A stretch of DNA of 64,000 nucleotides from Novosphingobium fluoreni. Its GTDB lineage: Bacteria > Pseudomonadota > Alphaproteobacteria > Sphingomonadales > Sphingomonadaceae. The stretch lies in assembly GCF_014196615.1 (NCBI RefSeq), contig NZ_JACIDY010000007.1, forward strand, positions 62,001 through 126,000. Direction: 5' to 3'. Shown piece after piece: positions 1 to 9,964 of the stretch (the first letter of the stretch is position 1; each line of letters starts with the position of its first letter). The position numbers and the translations under genes were made by a program. The notes under the pieces were generated by a model. That model was given only the letters and a program-made list of their open reading frames with translations, did not search any database and was not told the DNA's origin.

Positions 1-293
1 CGTTCTTCATGGTATCGTTGGCGGTGCTGATCCTGCGCGTACGCGATCCCAAGCGCGTCCGGCCATTCCGCACTCCGATCGTGTGGGTCGTTGCGCCGAT
101 CTCGGCGCTGGGCTGCGTCGTGCTGTTCTTCAACTTGCCGACAGAGGCCATGCTGGTCCTGCCAATCTGGGGCATCCTGGGCCTGGCGATCTACTTCGCC
201 TATGGGTACCGCAAGAGCCACGTTGGCCGCGGCATTGTCGACACGCACGAGGATGATGCCGATATCCCGGCGCCTCCCGGCACTCTGAATTGA
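1..293 (+). CDS. APC-family amino-acid permease, C-terminal end only
   Basis: Only the last ~97 codons are present; the gene runs in from the left edge. The reading frame is open from base 3, so the Met codon at position 9 is internal rather than a start. The fragment has a basic cytoplasmic loop (RVRDPKRVRPFRTP), then two hydrophobic segments and a short charged tail, which is the usual end of cationic-type amino-acid permeases of the APC superfamily. Such proteins carry out proton-coupled amino-acid uptake in the inner membrane. The substrate cannot be judged from this piece. Confidence 0.75.
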   Translation, partial: FFMVSLAVLILRVRDPKRVRPFRTPIVWVVAPISALGCVVLFFNLPTEAMLVLPIWGILGLAIYFAYGYRKSHVGRGIVDTHEDDADIPAPPGTLN

Positions 294-368
294 CCCATCC
301 AATCGCGATCACCACGAACTTCCACTCGGGTGATTGCGTTCTTGCAATGTTCTGATTAAGCCGTCGTC

Positions 369-1739
369 ATGGCAAAACCAAAGCGACGATATGCATGCCA
401 GGCCTGCGGCAGCGTTTCCAACCGCTGGCAGGGGCAGTGCGCCGATTGCGGTGAGTGGAACACGCTGGCTGAGGAGGCACCGCAAACGGTCTTCTCAGCC
501 AAGCATGATTTGTCATCCGGCGGCCGTCCCATTCGGTTCGAAGCGTTGGATGCTCCCGGCGAAAAGCTGCAGCGGCGGACCAGCGGCCTTGGCGAGTTCG
601 ATCGCGCGCTGGGCGGCGGCCTGGTGCCCGGTTCCGCGATCCTGATGGGGGGTGATCCCGGCATCGGCAAGTCGACGCTGCTGCTGCAGGCTGCCGCCAA
701 CATCGCCAACTCCGCCGCGACCGCCGTTTACGTCAGCGGTGAGGAAGCGGCAGGACAAGTGCGCCTGCGGGCTGAGAGGCTGGGATTGTCGAGCGCGCCG
801 CTGATGCTGGCTTCCGCCACGTCCGTGCGCGATATTCTGACGACGCTGGGCAACATGGAGCCGCCCGCTCTGCTGGTGATCGATTCGATCCAGACCATGC
901 ATTCCGACCAGATAGAAGGAGCACCCGGCACGGTCAGCCAAGTGCGCGGCTGCGCCTTCGAACTGATCCGCTACGCCAAGGAAAACGGCGTTACGCTCGT
1001 TCTCGTCGGTCATGTCACCAAGGATGGGTCCATCGCCGGGCCGCGCGTGCTGGAGCACATGGTGGACGTGGTGATGAGCTTCGAGGGCGAGCGCAGCCAC
1101 CAGTATCGCATCCTGCGCTCGATCAAGAACCGCTTCGGCCCAGTGGATGAGATCGGCGTCTTTGCCATGGAGGGCGCGGGCCTGGCCGAAGTGGGCAACC
1201 CCTCACTGCTTTTCCTGTCCGGCCGGGAAGAGCCGATGGCGGGCAGCGCGGTATTCCCGGCGATGGAAGGTACACGTCCGGTGCTGGTCGAAATCCAAGC
1301 GCTCATCGTACGGCTGCAGAGCGGCGCCACGCCGAGACGGGCGGTGGTCGGCTGGGACTCCGGTCGGCTGGCGATGCTGCTAGCCGTGCTGGAAGCGCGC
1401 TGCGGGCTCAATTTCTCCAGCGCCGAAGTCTATCTCAACGTCGCGGGCGGCTATCGCCTGGCCGATCCCGCGGCCGACTTGGCGGTGGCTGCCGCACTGG
1501 TTTCGGCGCTGGGAGACAAGCCGCTGCCCAAGGACGCGGTATGGTTCGGCGAGGTATCGCTGGCGGGCGAGATTCGGCCCGTGGCCCATGCCGGTATCCG
1601 CCAGCGTGAAGCCGCTAAGCTGGGCTTTGGACGCGGCTTTGGACCGGCTTCGTCCACGCCCGCGGACGATAAGGGCTTGCGCTATGACGGCCTGACGCTG
1701 CTGCCGAACCTCGTTGACCGGGTACTCGGCGCTTCCTAG
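369..1739 (+). CDS. radA: DNA repair/recombination protein RadA (Sms)
   Basis: A 456-aa RecA-like ATPase that drives branch migration of recombination intermediates. A four-cysteine zinc finger is visible at C10, C13, C24 and C27. The Walker A loop GGDPGIGKS is at 94-102, the RadA-specific KNRFG motif at 253-257, and a Lon-protease-like domain fills the C-terminal third. Length and domain order match the family. It is followed 10 bp later by a CvpA-family gene, so the two are probably co-transcribed. Confidence 0.97.
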   Translation: MAKPKRRYACQACGSVSNRWQGQCADCGEWNTLAEEAPQTVFSAKHDLSSGGRPIRFEALDAPGEKLQRRTSGLGEFDRALGGGLVPGSAILMGGDPGIGKSTLLLQAAANIANSAATAVYVSGEEAAGQVRLRAERLGLSSAPLMLASATSVRDILTTLGNMEPPALLVIDSIQTMHSDQIEGAPGTVSQVRGCAFELIRYAKENGVTLVLVGHVTKDGSIAGPRVLEHMVDVVMSFEGERSHQYRILRSIKNRFGPVDEIGVFAMEGAGLAEVGNPSLLFLSGREEPMAGSAVFPAMEGTRPVLVEIQALIVRLQSGATPRRAVVGWDSGRLAMLLAVLEARCGLNFSSAEVYLNVAGGYRLADPAADLAVAAALVSALGDKPLPKDAVWFGEVSLAGEIRPVAHAGIRQREAAKLGFGRGFGPASSTPADDKGLRYDGLTLLPNLVDRVLGAS

Positions 1740-1749
1740 ATGACGAGCG

Positions 1750-2316
1750 ATGACGGGTTTCGACATAGCAGTCCTGTTGATCGTCGGCGTGGGCGCGGTG
1801 ATCGGTTTCTTGCGCGGCTTCGTGCAGGAAATCCTGGCGCTGATCGCCTGGATGGCGGTCGTGTTCGCCGTGCGCCTGTTCCACACTGCACTGACCGCCT
1901 GGCTGGTGCCGCATATCGGATCGGGGTCGGGCGCGGCGGTGCTGGCGTTCGGCCTGCTAGTGATCGTCCCTTATGCCATCATGAAGATGATCGCCAACTG
2001 GGCCGGCCGCAAAAGCCGCAGCTCCGTACTCGGCCCGATCGACCGGGTGCTGGGCTTCGGGTTCGGTGGCGTGAAGGGTGTGATCGTGGTCGTGCTGGGC
2101 TTTTCGGTGCTGGTCCTGGGGTATGACACGGTCTGGGGCGTGGGCGGGCGGCCCACTTGGATCACGCAATCGCGCACCTATCCCTTTGTCGATGCCGCCA
2201 GCAAATCCCTCGTCAAGCTGATCGGAGAGCGACGCCGGGCTGCCGCCGCGGCTGCGGAGGCAACGCCAGAAACCACTGTGGGCCGGGCTGCCGACGGCGC
2301 AGCCCAGGAAGACTAG
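1750..2316 (+). CDS. CvpA family inner-membrane protein
   Basis: A 188-aa protein with about four hydrophobic segments in the first ~130 residues, followed by a charged Ala/Glu-rich tail. It has the typical CvpA opening (an early Asp, then VGAVIGFLRGFVQEI). CvpA proteins are linked to colicin V production in E. coli and to envelope homeostasis; the mechanism is not established. The start at 1750 follows the radA stop by 10 bp, and the next gene begins 2 bp after its stop, which suggests one transcript. Confidence 0.88.
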   Translation: MTGFDIAVLLIVGVGAVIGFLRGFVQEILALIAWMAVVFAVRLFHTALTAWLVPHIGSGSGAAVLAFGLLVIVPYAIMKMIANWAGRKSRSSVLGPIDRVLGFGFGGVKGVIVVVLGFSVLVLGYDTVWGVGGRPTWITQSRTYPFVDAASKSLVKLIGERRRAAAAAAEATPETTVGRAADGAAQED

Positions 2317-2318
2317 CA

Positions 2319-2753
2319 ATGGCATCCACCGCCGTACTCTACACGCCCGAAGTGCTGGCGCTGGCGACAAGCCTTGCCGCGTATCGTCTGGATGAAGATC
2401 TGCCTTTGCGCGGCGATGCCCGCTCTCGCAGTTGCGGCAGCACGCTGGCGCTGGGACTGGCTGTGGACCAGGGCGGGCGGATTACAAGCGTCGGTGTGCG
2501 CAGCCAGGCTTGCGCGATTGGCCAGGCCTCTGCTGCGGTCTTCGCGCAAAATGCGGTCGGGCGCGAGACGACCGAAATTCTGCATGCGGCCGATGCCGTG
2601 GAGCGTTGGCTTGCAGGGCAGGGTGACCTGCCGGAGTGGCCAGGTCTGGCGGCGATTGCTGCAGCGCGTGATTATCCGGGGCGTCACGGTGCACTGATGC
2701 TGCCATGGAACGCGGCGCTGCAGATATTAGGACCGACGCCCGCATCGGCCTGA
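2319..2753 (+). CDS. IscU/NifU-like iron-sulfur cluster scaffold
   Basis: A 144-aa protein resembling the NifU N-terminal/IscU fold, on which Fe-S clusters are built before transfer to apoproteins. Visible Cys positions fit the family: one in the RSCGSTL segment, one in SQACAIGQASAAVF, matching the CxxGxAS signature. The third canonical Cys is not obvious. The ATG at 2319 is chosen because it lies 2 bp after the cvpA stop; an in-frame extension upstream overlaps cvpA and is not credible. A divergent scaffold with a specialised or degenerate role is possible. Confidence 0.82.
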   Translation: MASTAVLYTPEVLALATSLAAYRLDEDLPLRGDARSRSCGSTLALGLAVDQGGRITSVGVRSQACAIGQASAAVFAQNAVGRETTEILHAADAVERWLAGQGDLPEWPGLAAIAAARDYPGRHGALMLPWNAALQILGPTPASA

Positions 2754-2828
2754 AAGCCTGGGCATGATCAAATCTCTCCCGTATCACGCGCCCCGTCACC
2801 CGTTGAAAACACGTAGATTTCACCTTGA

Positions 2829-2862
2829 TGCTGCGCAGCAAAGTTGTTGCGCCGCAGCGCAA
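2829..2862. promoter_or_regulatory. Twin TGC-rich palindromes upstream of phaR (candidate PhaR operator)
   Basis: Two inverted repeats stand side by side 45-78 bp before phaR. TGCTGCGCAGCA at 2829-2840 is a perfect palindrome. TTGCGCCGCAGCGCAA at 2847-2862 has 6-bp arms around a 4-nt spacer. PhaR of Paracoccus and Rhodobacter is known to bind TGC-rich dyads of the CTGC...GCAG type and to repress its own gene, so autoregulation is the likely role. The spacing within each dyad differs from the CTGCN3GCAG form. Confidence 0.6.
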
Positions 2863-2906
2863 TCAAGTGTTAGTCTCTGTGCAACAGCGAAATCGAGGGG
2901 CGAGCG

Positions 2907-3473
2907 ATGACCGGACCGGCGAACGACGATGACACGGTGATCATCAAGAAGTACGCCAATCGGCGGCTCTACAATACCCGCTCTTCCAGCTACATCACGC
3001 TTGATCACCTCGCCCAAATGACCCGGGAAGGCATCAATTACAAAGTCCTGGATGCCAAAAGCGGCAGCGACATTACGCACACGATCCTGACCCAGATCAT
3101 CATGGAAGAAGAATCGAACGGCGAGCAAATGCTGCCGGTGAACTTCCTGCGTGAATTGATCGGAATGTACGGCAATTCGATGCAGTCGCTGATCCCGCAC
3201 TACCTTGAAGCCTCGATGGACAACTTCCGCGCAAACCAGGCGAAGTTGCACAAGGCGTTCGAAACCAGCCTGGGCAACAATCCGCTGGCCAAGCTGGCGG
3301 AGCAAAACATGGCGATGTTCAAGGCCGCCGCCTCGGCCTTCATGCCCGGCGCGGAAAAAGCCGAAACTCCTGCGCCCACGCCAACGCCGTCGGCAGGTTC
3401 TGCGGATGATCTCTCAGCCTTGCGTGAGCAGATGGCCGAGATGCAAAAGCGGTTGGATCAACTCGGTAAGTAA
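2907..3473 (+). CDS. phaR: Polyhydroxyalkanoate synthesis regulator PhaR
   Basis: A 188-aa transcriptional regulator. The N-terminal PHB/PHA accumulation DNA-binding domain is clear ([13 protein letters not shown] at about 12-24, then [12 protein letters not shown]), followed by the PHB-accumulation domain ([11 protein letters not shown]) and a Pro/Ala linker to a short C-terminal coiled coil (residues ~165-188). PhaR senses polyhydroxybutyrate and represses phasin and other genes when polymer is scarce. It stands alone here with no pha synthesis genes in the window. Two TGC-rich palindromes upstream suggest autorepression. Confidence 0.94.
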   Translation: MTGPANDDDTVIIKKYANRRLYNTRSSSYITLDHLAQMTREGINYKVLDAKSGSDITHTILTQIIMEEESNGEQMLPVNFLRELIGMYGNSMQSLIPHYLEASMDNFRANQAKLHKAFETSLGNNPLAKLAEQNMAMFKAAASAFMPGAEKAETPAPTPTPSAGSADDLSALREQMAEMQKRLDQLGK

Positions 3474-3475
3474 GA

Positions 3476-3907
3476 ATGGCACGCATCGCGCGTCCGGCCG
3501 CGCGGATCATCCTGCAGGATGATCTGGGGCGCGTGCTGCTGTTCCGTTTCGATGTCAGTGACAGGCCACCCTTCTGGTGCCTGCCCGGAGGCGCGGTCGA
3601 GCCGGGCGAAAGCTACGAGGCAGCTGCGCGCCGGGAACTACTGGAAGAAACCGGTATCGATGCCGATCCCGGCGAGGAGATCGCCCGGATCGTCGCCGAT
3701 TTCGTAACGCTGGACGGTGTTCCGGTGAACGCGGACGAACGGTATTTCCGCGTTCGCGTGCAACAAGCGGAGATCGACAGCGCCGGGCACACCGAACTGG
3801 AGCGCCGTGTCATGACAAGCTGGCGCTGGTTCCTCCCGAACGAATTGAATGCCCTGACCGAGGTGTTCTACCCTGCGAACCTGGCGGAGCTAATGTCCCC
3901 CGCTTAG
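3476..3907 (+). CDS. Nudix hydrolase
   Basis: A 143-aa protein with a complete Nudix box (Gx5Ex7REUxEExGU), starting [13 protein letters not shown] and ending RELLEETGI. These enzymes hydrolyse nucleoside diphosphates linked to other moieties; the substrate here cannot be inferred. It starts 2 bp after the phaR stop, so it is probably co-transcribed with phaR. The terminal [10 protein letters not shown] segment is typical of small Nudix proteins annotated as ADP-ribose or dNTP pyrophosphatases. Confidence 0.92.
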   Translation: MARIARPAARIILQDDLGRVLLFRFDVSDRPPFWCLPGGAVEPGESYEAAARRELLEETGIDADPGEEIARIVADFVTLDGVPVNADERYFRVRVQQAEIDSAGHTELERRVMTSWRWFLPNELNALTEVFYPANLAELMSPA

Positions 3908-3995
3908 CGACGGTCGGCAATATCGCTGCCCGGGTGCCTGTGCCTGGCATCACTCCTGTTTGAACCGGCGGACAAGTCCCGCTAACAGCACCGCC

Positions 3996-5543
3996 ATGAA
4001 TCAGACGCCCCAGATCCGCCATGCCCTTTCCACCAAGCGCGCCGACGATTTCGCGCAGTGGTATCAGGAGGTCATCTCCGAAGCCGAAATGGCCGAGGAA
4101 TCCGGCGTGCGTGGGTGCATGGTGATCAAGCCCTGGGGCTATGGCATCTGGGAGCGCATCCAGCGCCGCATGGATGACCGCATCAAGGCGGCTGGCGTGC
4201 AGAACTGCTATTTCCCGCTATTCATCCCGCTATCCTACTTTGCGAAAGAGGCCGACCATGTGGAGGGCTTTGCTAAGGAAATGGCGGTCGTCACCCATCA
4301 CCGCCTGATCGCGGGAGAAAACGGCGGCCTGGTTCCCGATCCCGAGGCAAAGCTGGAAGAGCCGCTGATCGTGCGGCCGACATCGGAGACGGTAATCGGC
4401 GCCGCGATGGCGCGCTGGGTCCAATCCTGGCGCGACCTGCCGCTTCTGACCAACCAGTGGGCCAATGTGGTTCGCTGGGAAATGCGCACGCGCATGTTCC
4501 TGCGCACCAGCGAATTCCTGTGGCAGGAGGGCCATACCGCCCACGCCGACCGCGACGACGCGATGGAAGAGACTCTGCGCGCGCTGGAAATGTACCGGGA
4601 CTTTGCCGAAACCGAACTGGCGATGCCCGTCTTCGCGGGTGAAAAGCCCGAGAATGAGCGATTCCCAGGTGCCGTCGCCACATATTCGATCGAGGCGATG
4701 ATGCAGGACGGCAAGGCGCTGCAGGCAGGCACCTCGCACTACCTTGGCACTGGCTTCGCGAAGGCCGCCGGCATCCAGTATCAGGACAAGGAAGGCACGC
4801 AGCAATACGCGCATACCACCAGCTGGGGCACGTCCACGCGCATGATCGGCGGCCTAATCATGACTCATGGTGACGACGATGGCTTGCGCGTGCCGCCGAT
4901 TGTCGCCCCCTATCAGATCGTGGTGCTGCCGATGCTGCGCGATGGGCCGGAAGACGAGGCTCTGCTGGCTTATTGCCAGGATTTGACCAAAGCACTTGGC
5001 CAGCTTTCCGCTTTTGGGGAGCCGGTGCGCGTCCTATTGGACAAGCGCCCCGGCAAGGCCACGCAGAAGCGCTGGGCCTGGGTCAAGAAGGGCGTGCCCA
5101 TCATGCTGGAAATCGGCGGGCGCGATGCTGCGGGTGGTCAGGTGTCGATGCTGCGGCGCGACCGGATCTGGAACGCGGCGGCGAAAGCCAACTTCGTCGC
5201 GCTGGCAAAGGATGATTTCCTCGCGAGCGCGGTGGCCGAGCTGGAGGAATTCCAGGCCGGCCTGTTCGCCGAGGCCAAGGATCGGCGCGATGCAAATGTC
5301 TCGACGGTGGAAAACATGGAAGCGCTGACCGCCTTCTTTGCGCAGGACAAACGCTATCCCGGCTGGGCCGAAGTCCTCTGGTCCCGCCCGACCGGTGCGG
5401 CGCTGGAAAGCGTGGTGCAGAAGCTGAAGGCCCTGAAGCTGACGATCCGCAACACACCGCTGGATGGGCAGGCGGTGTCCGGATCGTGCATCTTCACCGG
5501 GGAGCCTGCGGTCGAGCGGATCTACGTGGCACGATCATACTGA
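3996..5543 (+). CDS. proS: Prolyl-tRNA synthetase, short bacterial type
   Basis: A 515-aa class II aminoacyl-tRNA synthetase that charges tRNA-Pro in the cytoplasm. The catalytic core includes motif 2 (RWEMRTRMFLRTSEFLWQEG) and TSETVIG. It lacks the large editing insertion of the E. coli enzyme, matching the ~440-520-aa ProS found in alphaproteobacteria. An ATG at 3996 is preferred to an in-frame TTG at 3960, because conserved sequence begins only a few residues after it. Confidence 0.95.
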   Translation: MNQTPQIRHALSTKRADDFAQWYQEVISEAEMAEESGVRGCMVIKPWGYGIWERIQRRMDDRIKAAGVQNCYFPLFIPLSYFAKEADHVEGFAKEMAVVTHHRLIAGENGGLVPDPEAKLEEPLIVRPTSETVIGAAMARWVQSWRDLPLLTNQWANVVRWEMRTRMFLRTSEFLWQEGHTAHADRDDAMEETLRALEMYRDFAETELAMPVFAGEKPENERFPGAVATYSIEAMMQDGKALQAGTSHYLGTGFAKAAGIQYQDKEGTQQYAHTTSWGTSTRMIGGLIMTHGDDDGLRVPPIVAPYQIVVLPMLRDGPEDEALLAYCQDLTKALGQLSAFGEPVRVLLDKRPGKATQKRWAWVKKGVPIMLEIGGRDAAGGQVSMLRRDRIWNAAAKANFVALAKDDFLASAVAELEEFQAGLFAEAKDRRDANVSTVENMEALTAFFAQDKRYPGWAEVLWSRPTGAALESVVQKLKALKLTIRNTPLDGQAVSGSCIFTGEPAVERIYVARSY

Positions 5544-5600
5544 ACCGGCGTTGCCCCACCGGCATTGCGCCGGGGCGGGGCGAGGCCTAGATCGCTGGCG

Positions 5601-7880
5601 ATGCCCATTCAGCACGCCCCCGGCCTTCCGACGCGCAAGCAGATCCTTGACTTCATCCAGCAGTCGGCAGAGCCGGCGGGCAAGCGAGAGATTGCGCGCG
5701 CTTTCGGTCTGAAGGGTCATGAGAAGATCCAGCTGAAAGCGCTGCTGAAGGATATGGCCGATGAAGGCCTTATCAATGGCAAGCGCACCGCATATCATCG
5801 CATGGGCGGGGTGCCGCGAGTTACCGTGCTGCGCGTCGTGACCATCGACGATGGCGAGGCGATCGCGGTGCCGGATACTTGGCAACCGGATGATGCCACC
5901 CCACCGCCGCGGATCCGCTTGGTCGAGAAGGGGCGCGGCTCAGCGCTCAAGCAGGGTGACCGGGTGCTGGCGCGCACGGAAGAGGTCGGCACCGGCTGGC
6001 GCGCTTTTCCGATGAAGAAGATCGCCGCGCGTGAGGAGCAGGTGCTCGGCGTGGTCGAGATCGATATGGCGGGGAAGGGCTGGCTTGCCCCCGTCGACAA
6101 GCGCATCCGCCACTCGATGCCGATCGCCGATCTTGGCGGTGCGGAGAAGGGTGAGCTGGTACTGGCGGAACCGGCGGGACGTTCGCCGCGCTCCGGCGTG
6201 AAAGTCACGCAAGTGCTGGGCGAACCGCTCGCGCCGCGCGCTTTCAGCCTGATCGCGATCCACAAGCACGGCATTCCCAACGTCTTCTCGCAGGAGACGC
6301 TGGACGAAGCCGAGCGGGCGGCGAAGCTGCCGTTGAGCGTCGATGATCGCGAAGACCTGCGGCATTTGCCGATCGTCGCCATCGACCCGTCCGACGCGCG
6401 GGACCACGACGATGCGATCTGGGCCGAACCGGATGGCGAAGGCGGCTTCCGCGCGCTGGTGGCGATCGCTGACGTGTCTTTCTACGTGCGCCCGGGCGGC
6501 GAGATCGACCGCGAGGCGCGCAAGCGGGGCAACTCGGTCTACTTCCCCGATCGCGTGGTGCCGATGCTCCCGGAAGTGCTTTCGGCCGACGTTTGCTCGC
6601 TCCGCTCGGGCGAGGACCGCGCGGCGATGGCCTGCCATATGCGGATCGACGCGCATGGCCGGGTCACCGAATGGCGCTTCACCCGCGCCCTGGTCCGCAT
6701 TGCCGAAGTGATCGCTTACGAGGAAGCGCAGCGGCGGATCGACGAGGCATCGGCCCCCGATGGAGCGCCTCATGCCGGTGTCGCGATCGAAGTGCTGCAA
6801 AATCTTTGGGCCGCATGGCGCGCCCTGGCAGCGGCGCGCGACGCACGCGATCCGCTGGAGCTGGAACTGCCCGAACGGCGCGTCGTCCTGGACGAGAAGG
6901 GCCGCATCGCCGAGATCGCCGTGCGCGAGCGGCTGGATGCGCATCGCGTGGTCGAGGATTTCATGATCGCCGCCAATGTGGCGGCGGCCAAGGCGCTGGA
7001 GGCGAAAGTCGCCCCGGTGGTCTATCGCATCCACGAGCCGCCAAGCCGCGAGAAGCTGGTGGCGCTGAGGGACTATCTCGCCACCTTCGACCGCAAGCTG
7101 GCTCTGGGTCAGGTCATCACCCCCGGCCTCTTCAACCGGATGCTGAAGGATGTGGCGGACGAGAGCGAAAAGGCGCTGGTGATGGAAGCGGTGCTGCGCA
7201 GCCAGACGCAGGCCTATTACGGCCCCCGAAACGCAGGGCACTTCGGCCTTGCGCTCGGCTCCTACGCGCATTTCACATCGCCGATCCGTCGCTATGCCGA
7301 TTTGCTGGTCCATCGCGCCCTGGTGGATGGCTATCGCCTGGAACAGCCTGCGCCGAAGACCGATCTGCCCAAGGGTTCAGGCCTGGCAGAGCGTGACCGG
7401 GAGGACTTGGGCCGCATCAGCGACGCCATCAGCAAGGCCGAGCGCCGGGCGATGGAAGCTGAGCGCGAGACGATCGACCGCTACCTCGCCGCATGGCTCT
7501 CAAGCCGCGTGGGCGAGACGTTCCCAACCCGCATCACCGGCGTGCAGAAGTTCGGCTTTTTCGCCACGATCGTCGGGCTGGGCGGGGATGGCTTGGTCCC
7601 GGTTTCCACGCTGGGTGACGAGCGCTTTCATTATGATGAGCGCGCGCATGTGCTGATGGGTGAGCAAAGCGGTACGCGATATGCCTCCGGCGATCGGCTG
7701 CCGCTACGCCTGGCGGAGGCCAACCCGCTGACCGGCTCGCTCAAGTTCGAATTGGTCGAAGGCGGATCGAGGATCGAGCCGCGCGGCAAGCCACTGCCGA
7801 TGTCAAAGCGCGGCGCACATACCGTGGGCAAGCGCGGGCGGCCATCGAACATTCGCCACCAAGGGAAGCGCAAGCGGTAG
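5601..7880 (+). CDS. rnr: Ribonuclease R
   Basis: A 759-aa 3'-to-5' exoribonuclease that degrades structured RNA. Order of domains: an N-terminal winged-helix segment (PTRKQILDFIQQ), cold-shock domains, the RNB catalytic domain with the metal-binding run AIDPSDARDHDDAIW around residues 255-270, then an S1 domain (VGETFPTRITGVQKFGFFA), and a basic Lys/Arg-rich tail. ATG 5601 was chosen over an in-frame codon at 5565 because the upstream codons fall in a GC-rich intergenic stretch. Confidence 0.96.
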   Translation: MPIQHAPGLPTRKQILDFIQQSAEPAGKREIARAFGLKGHEKIQLKALLKDMADEGLINGKRTAYHRMGGVPRVTVLRVVTIDDGEAIAVPDTWQPDDATPPPRIRLVEKGRGSALKQGDRVLARTEEVGTGWRAFPMKKIAAREEQVLGVVEIDMAGKGWLAPVDKRIRHSMPIADLGGAEKGELVLAEPAGRSPRSGVKVTQVLGEPLAPRAFSLIAIHKHGIPNVFSQETLDEAERAAKLPLSVDDREDLRHLPIVAIDPSDARDHDDAIWAEPDGEGGFRALVAIADVSFYVRPGGEIDREARKRGNSVYFPDRVVPMLPEVLSADVCSLRSGEDRAAMACHMRIDAHGRVTEWRFTRALVRIAEVIAYEEAQRRIDEASAPDGAPHAGVAIEVLQNLWAAWRALAAARDARDPLELELPERRVVLDEKGRIAEIAVRERLDAHRVVEDFMIAANVAAAKALEAKVAPVVYRIHEPPSREKLVALRDYLATFDRKLALGQVITPGLFNRMLKDVADESEKALVMEAVLRSQTQAYYGPRNAGHFGLALGSYAHFTSPIRRYADLLVHRALVDGYRLEQPAPKTDLPKGSGLAERDREDLGRISDAISKAERRAMEAERETIDRYLAAWLSSRVGETFPTRITGVQKFGFFATIVGLGGDGLVPVSTLGDERFHYDERAHVLMGEQSGTRYASGDRLPLRLAEANPLTGSLKFELVEGGSRIEPRGKPLPMSKRGAHTVGKRGRPSNIRHQGKRKR

Positions 7881-7910
7881 ATAGTCAACTGCCGGCTTTC
7901 GCAGCCCTGC

Positions 7911-8363
7911 TCAGCTCAGCCGATCGATTTGCTCTTCGCTCAGGTTCCCCGGAATCAGGAAAACCGGGCAGGGCATCCGCGTACCCAGACCGGTGAAGTG
8001 CGATACCAGTGGGCCGGGGCCGCCATCCTTCGCTGTGGCCAGCACCAGCGCGGACACTTCCGGATGCTCTTCCAGATAATCCCGAACCACTTTAGTGTCT
8101 TCGCCCATCCGCACCGAGATCGCGGGCATCTTGCCACCTTGAGACAGGAGATTTCCCGCCGCCGCGGTCACCAGCGTTTCAGCGCGCGAGCGGGCTTCCT
8201 CCTCGATCGTGGCCTGTACCCCGGCAAAAGCGTTGAAAGGTTGGGCCGGCACAAGGGCCAGCAAGTGCACGGTTCCATCGGTCTGAGCGGCACGACGCGC
8301 GGCATAGCGCAGCGCGACAAGCGCCTCTTCCGACTCGTCGACGATGACGAGGTAAACGCGCAT
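7911..8363 (-). CDS. Universal stress protein, UspA family
   Basis: A 150-aa single Usp domain, convergent with rnr. It begins [21 protein letters not shown], the usual first strand and helix with Asp8. The C-terminal section [18 protein letters not shown] sits where ATP-binding Usps carry Gx2Gx9G(S/T); here the motif is degenerate, suggesting a non-ATP-binding form. The start at 8363 is supported by a strong GGAGGAG ribosome binding site 6 nt upstream; a longer in-frame start at 8420 is unlikely. Confidence 0.88.
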   Translation of the reverse strand: MRVYLVIVDESEEALVALRYAARRAAQTDGTVHLLALVPAQPFNAFAGVQATIEEEARSRAETLVTAAAGNLLSQGGKMPAISVRMGEDTKVVRDYLEEHPEVSALVLATAKDGGPGPLVSHFTGLGTRMPCPVFLIPGNLSEEQIDRLS

Positions 8364-8567
8364 CGATTTCTCCTCCTGCCACTGCCGACGCGCAGTGCTG
8401 CCCTTCGCTTTCGCTGGCATCTCGTATCGGATTGTTTCCGGTCAGGTGCAAGGCCCAGCATTGGGGGAGTTTGCGTGAGTACGCAGCAATGGCGGCTTGC
8501 CCCGCGCGGCCAATTTGTCCAAGGACGGATCAACCTGACCCATTGTCCAGAGGAAGCTTTCGCGACG

Positions 8568-9962
8568 ATGCCGATCGAGATCAAGATGCCCGCTCTTTCA
8601 CCCACCATGGAAGAGGGGAAGCTGGCGAAATGGCTGGTCAAGGAGGGTGACACTGTCGCCTCGGGTGACATCATGGCCGAGATCGAGACCGACAAGGCCA
8701 CCATGGAGTTCGAAGCCGTGGATGAGGGGACGATCGGCAAGATCATGGTCCCCGAAGGCTCGGACGGTGTGAAGGTCGGAACGGTGATCGCCTCGCTGCT
8801 CGCAGAAGGTGAAGAGCCGGGCGAAGAACCCGCCGAAGCCCCCGAGGATGCCGCGCCAAAGGAAAAGCCGGCGGCAAAGGACGACGATGCGGCAGAGCAG
8901 CCCGCGAAAGAGGCGCCGGCGAAGGCCGAGGAGCCTCCCAAGGAAGAGCACCCTGCGAAGAGCGCCGAGCAACCCAAGTCGGCGGCTCCGGCACCCGCAC
9001 CGTCCACGAACGAGGGCGGTCGTGTCGCGATTTCTCCGCTCGCCAAGCGCCTGGCTGCTGAAAAGGGCGTGGACGTTGCCGCGGTGACCGGTTCGGGACC
9101 GCACGGCCGTATCGTCAAGGCGGATATCGACGCAGCGCAACCCGGCACGGCGAAGCCTGCCGCGCAGGCTGACGCCAAGGCTGCCCCCGCAACTGCCGCC
9201 TCTACCAAGGCCGACGCACCCGCCCAGGTCGAGATGGCCGATGAAACCCGGTCCGTCCTCGACCCGCGCATCCCCCACACGGTCGAAAAGCTGTCCGGCA
9301 TGCGCAAGACGATCGCGCGCCGTCTGACTCAATCGATGCAGCAGGCCCCGCATATCTACCTCACGGTCGACGTGCGGCTCGACAAGCTGATGGCGATGCG
9401 TGCCGAACTGAACGCTGCGCTGGAAAAGCAGGGCGTGAAGGTCTCGGTCAACGACATGCTGATCAAGGCGCTGGGCAAGGCGCTGATCGATGTACCGGAA
9501 TGCAACGTGACGTTCGCCGGGAACGAAATGATCAAGTACGAGCGCGCGGACGTATCGGTCGCCGTCTCGATCCCCGGTGGCCTCATCACCCCGATCGTGC
9601 AGGACGCGAACGGCCGGTCGTTCTCGCAGATCGCCAAGGCCATGAAGGACCTGGGCAAGCGGGCGCAGGAAGGCAAGCTTAAGTCGGACGAATACCAGGG
9701 CGGCACAGCGTCGATCTCGAACATGGGGATGATGGGCATCAAGCAGTTCACCGCCGTGATCAATCCGCCGCAGTCGACCATCCTGGCGGTGGGCGCGGGT
9801 GAGAAGCGGCCTTGGGTGATGCCTGACGGGCAGCTCGGCGTCGCCACCGTGATGACCGCGACCGGCAGCTTCGACCACCGCGCGATCGACGGCGCAGACG
9901 GCGCACGCCTGATGACGGCCTTCCGCGAATATGTGGAGAACCCGCTCGGGATGGTCGCGTAA
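8568..9962 (+). CDS. pdhC: Pyruvate dehydrogenase E2, dihydrolipoamide acetyltransferase
   Basis: A 464-aa E2 core protein transferring acetyl groups from lipoyl-lysine to CoA. The single N-terminal lipoyl domain has the modified lysine K43 in [10 protein letters not shown] long Ala/Pro/Glu/Lys-rich linker follows (~85-150), then a peripheral-subunit-binding domain ([16 protein letters not shown]), a second linker, and the catalytic domain ending with DHRAIDG (H437, D441). The E1 subunits are encoded separately at 51.0-53.6 kb. Two hotdog thioesterases and Lpd follow directly. Confidence 0.97.
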   Translation: MPIEIKMPALSPTMEEGKLAKWLVKEGDTVASGDIMAEIETDKATMEFEAVDEGTIGKIMVPEGSDGVKVGTVIASLLAEGEEPGEEPAEAPEDAAPKEKPAAKDDDAAEQPAKEAPAKAEEPPKEEHPAKSAEQPKSAAPAPAPSTNEGGRVAISPLAKRLAAEKGVDVAAVTGSGPHGRIVKADIDAAQPGTAKPAAQADAKAAPATAASTKADAPAQVEMADETRSVLDPRIPHTVEKLSGMRKTIARRLTQSMQQAPHIYLTVDVRLDKLMAMRAELNAALEKQGVKVSVNDMLIKALGKALIDVPECNVTFAGNEMIKYERADVSVAVSIPGGLITPIVQDANGRSFSQIAKAMKDLGKRAQEGKLKSDEYQGGTASISNMGMMGIKQFTAVINPPQSTILAVGAGEKRPWVMPDGQLGVATVMTATGSFDHRAIDGADGARLMTAFREYVENPLGMVA

Positions 9963-9964
9963 GG

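Noticed and set aside
5544-5600. GC-rich hairpin between proS and rnr as a terminator
   Set aside because: Only a 5-bp CCGGC/GCCGG stem is clean, with mismatched flanks and no U tract.
5940-7313. 457-codon open frame antisense to rnr
   Set aside because: Lies wholly inside the RNB domain of rnr; no ribosome binding site or recognisable motif.
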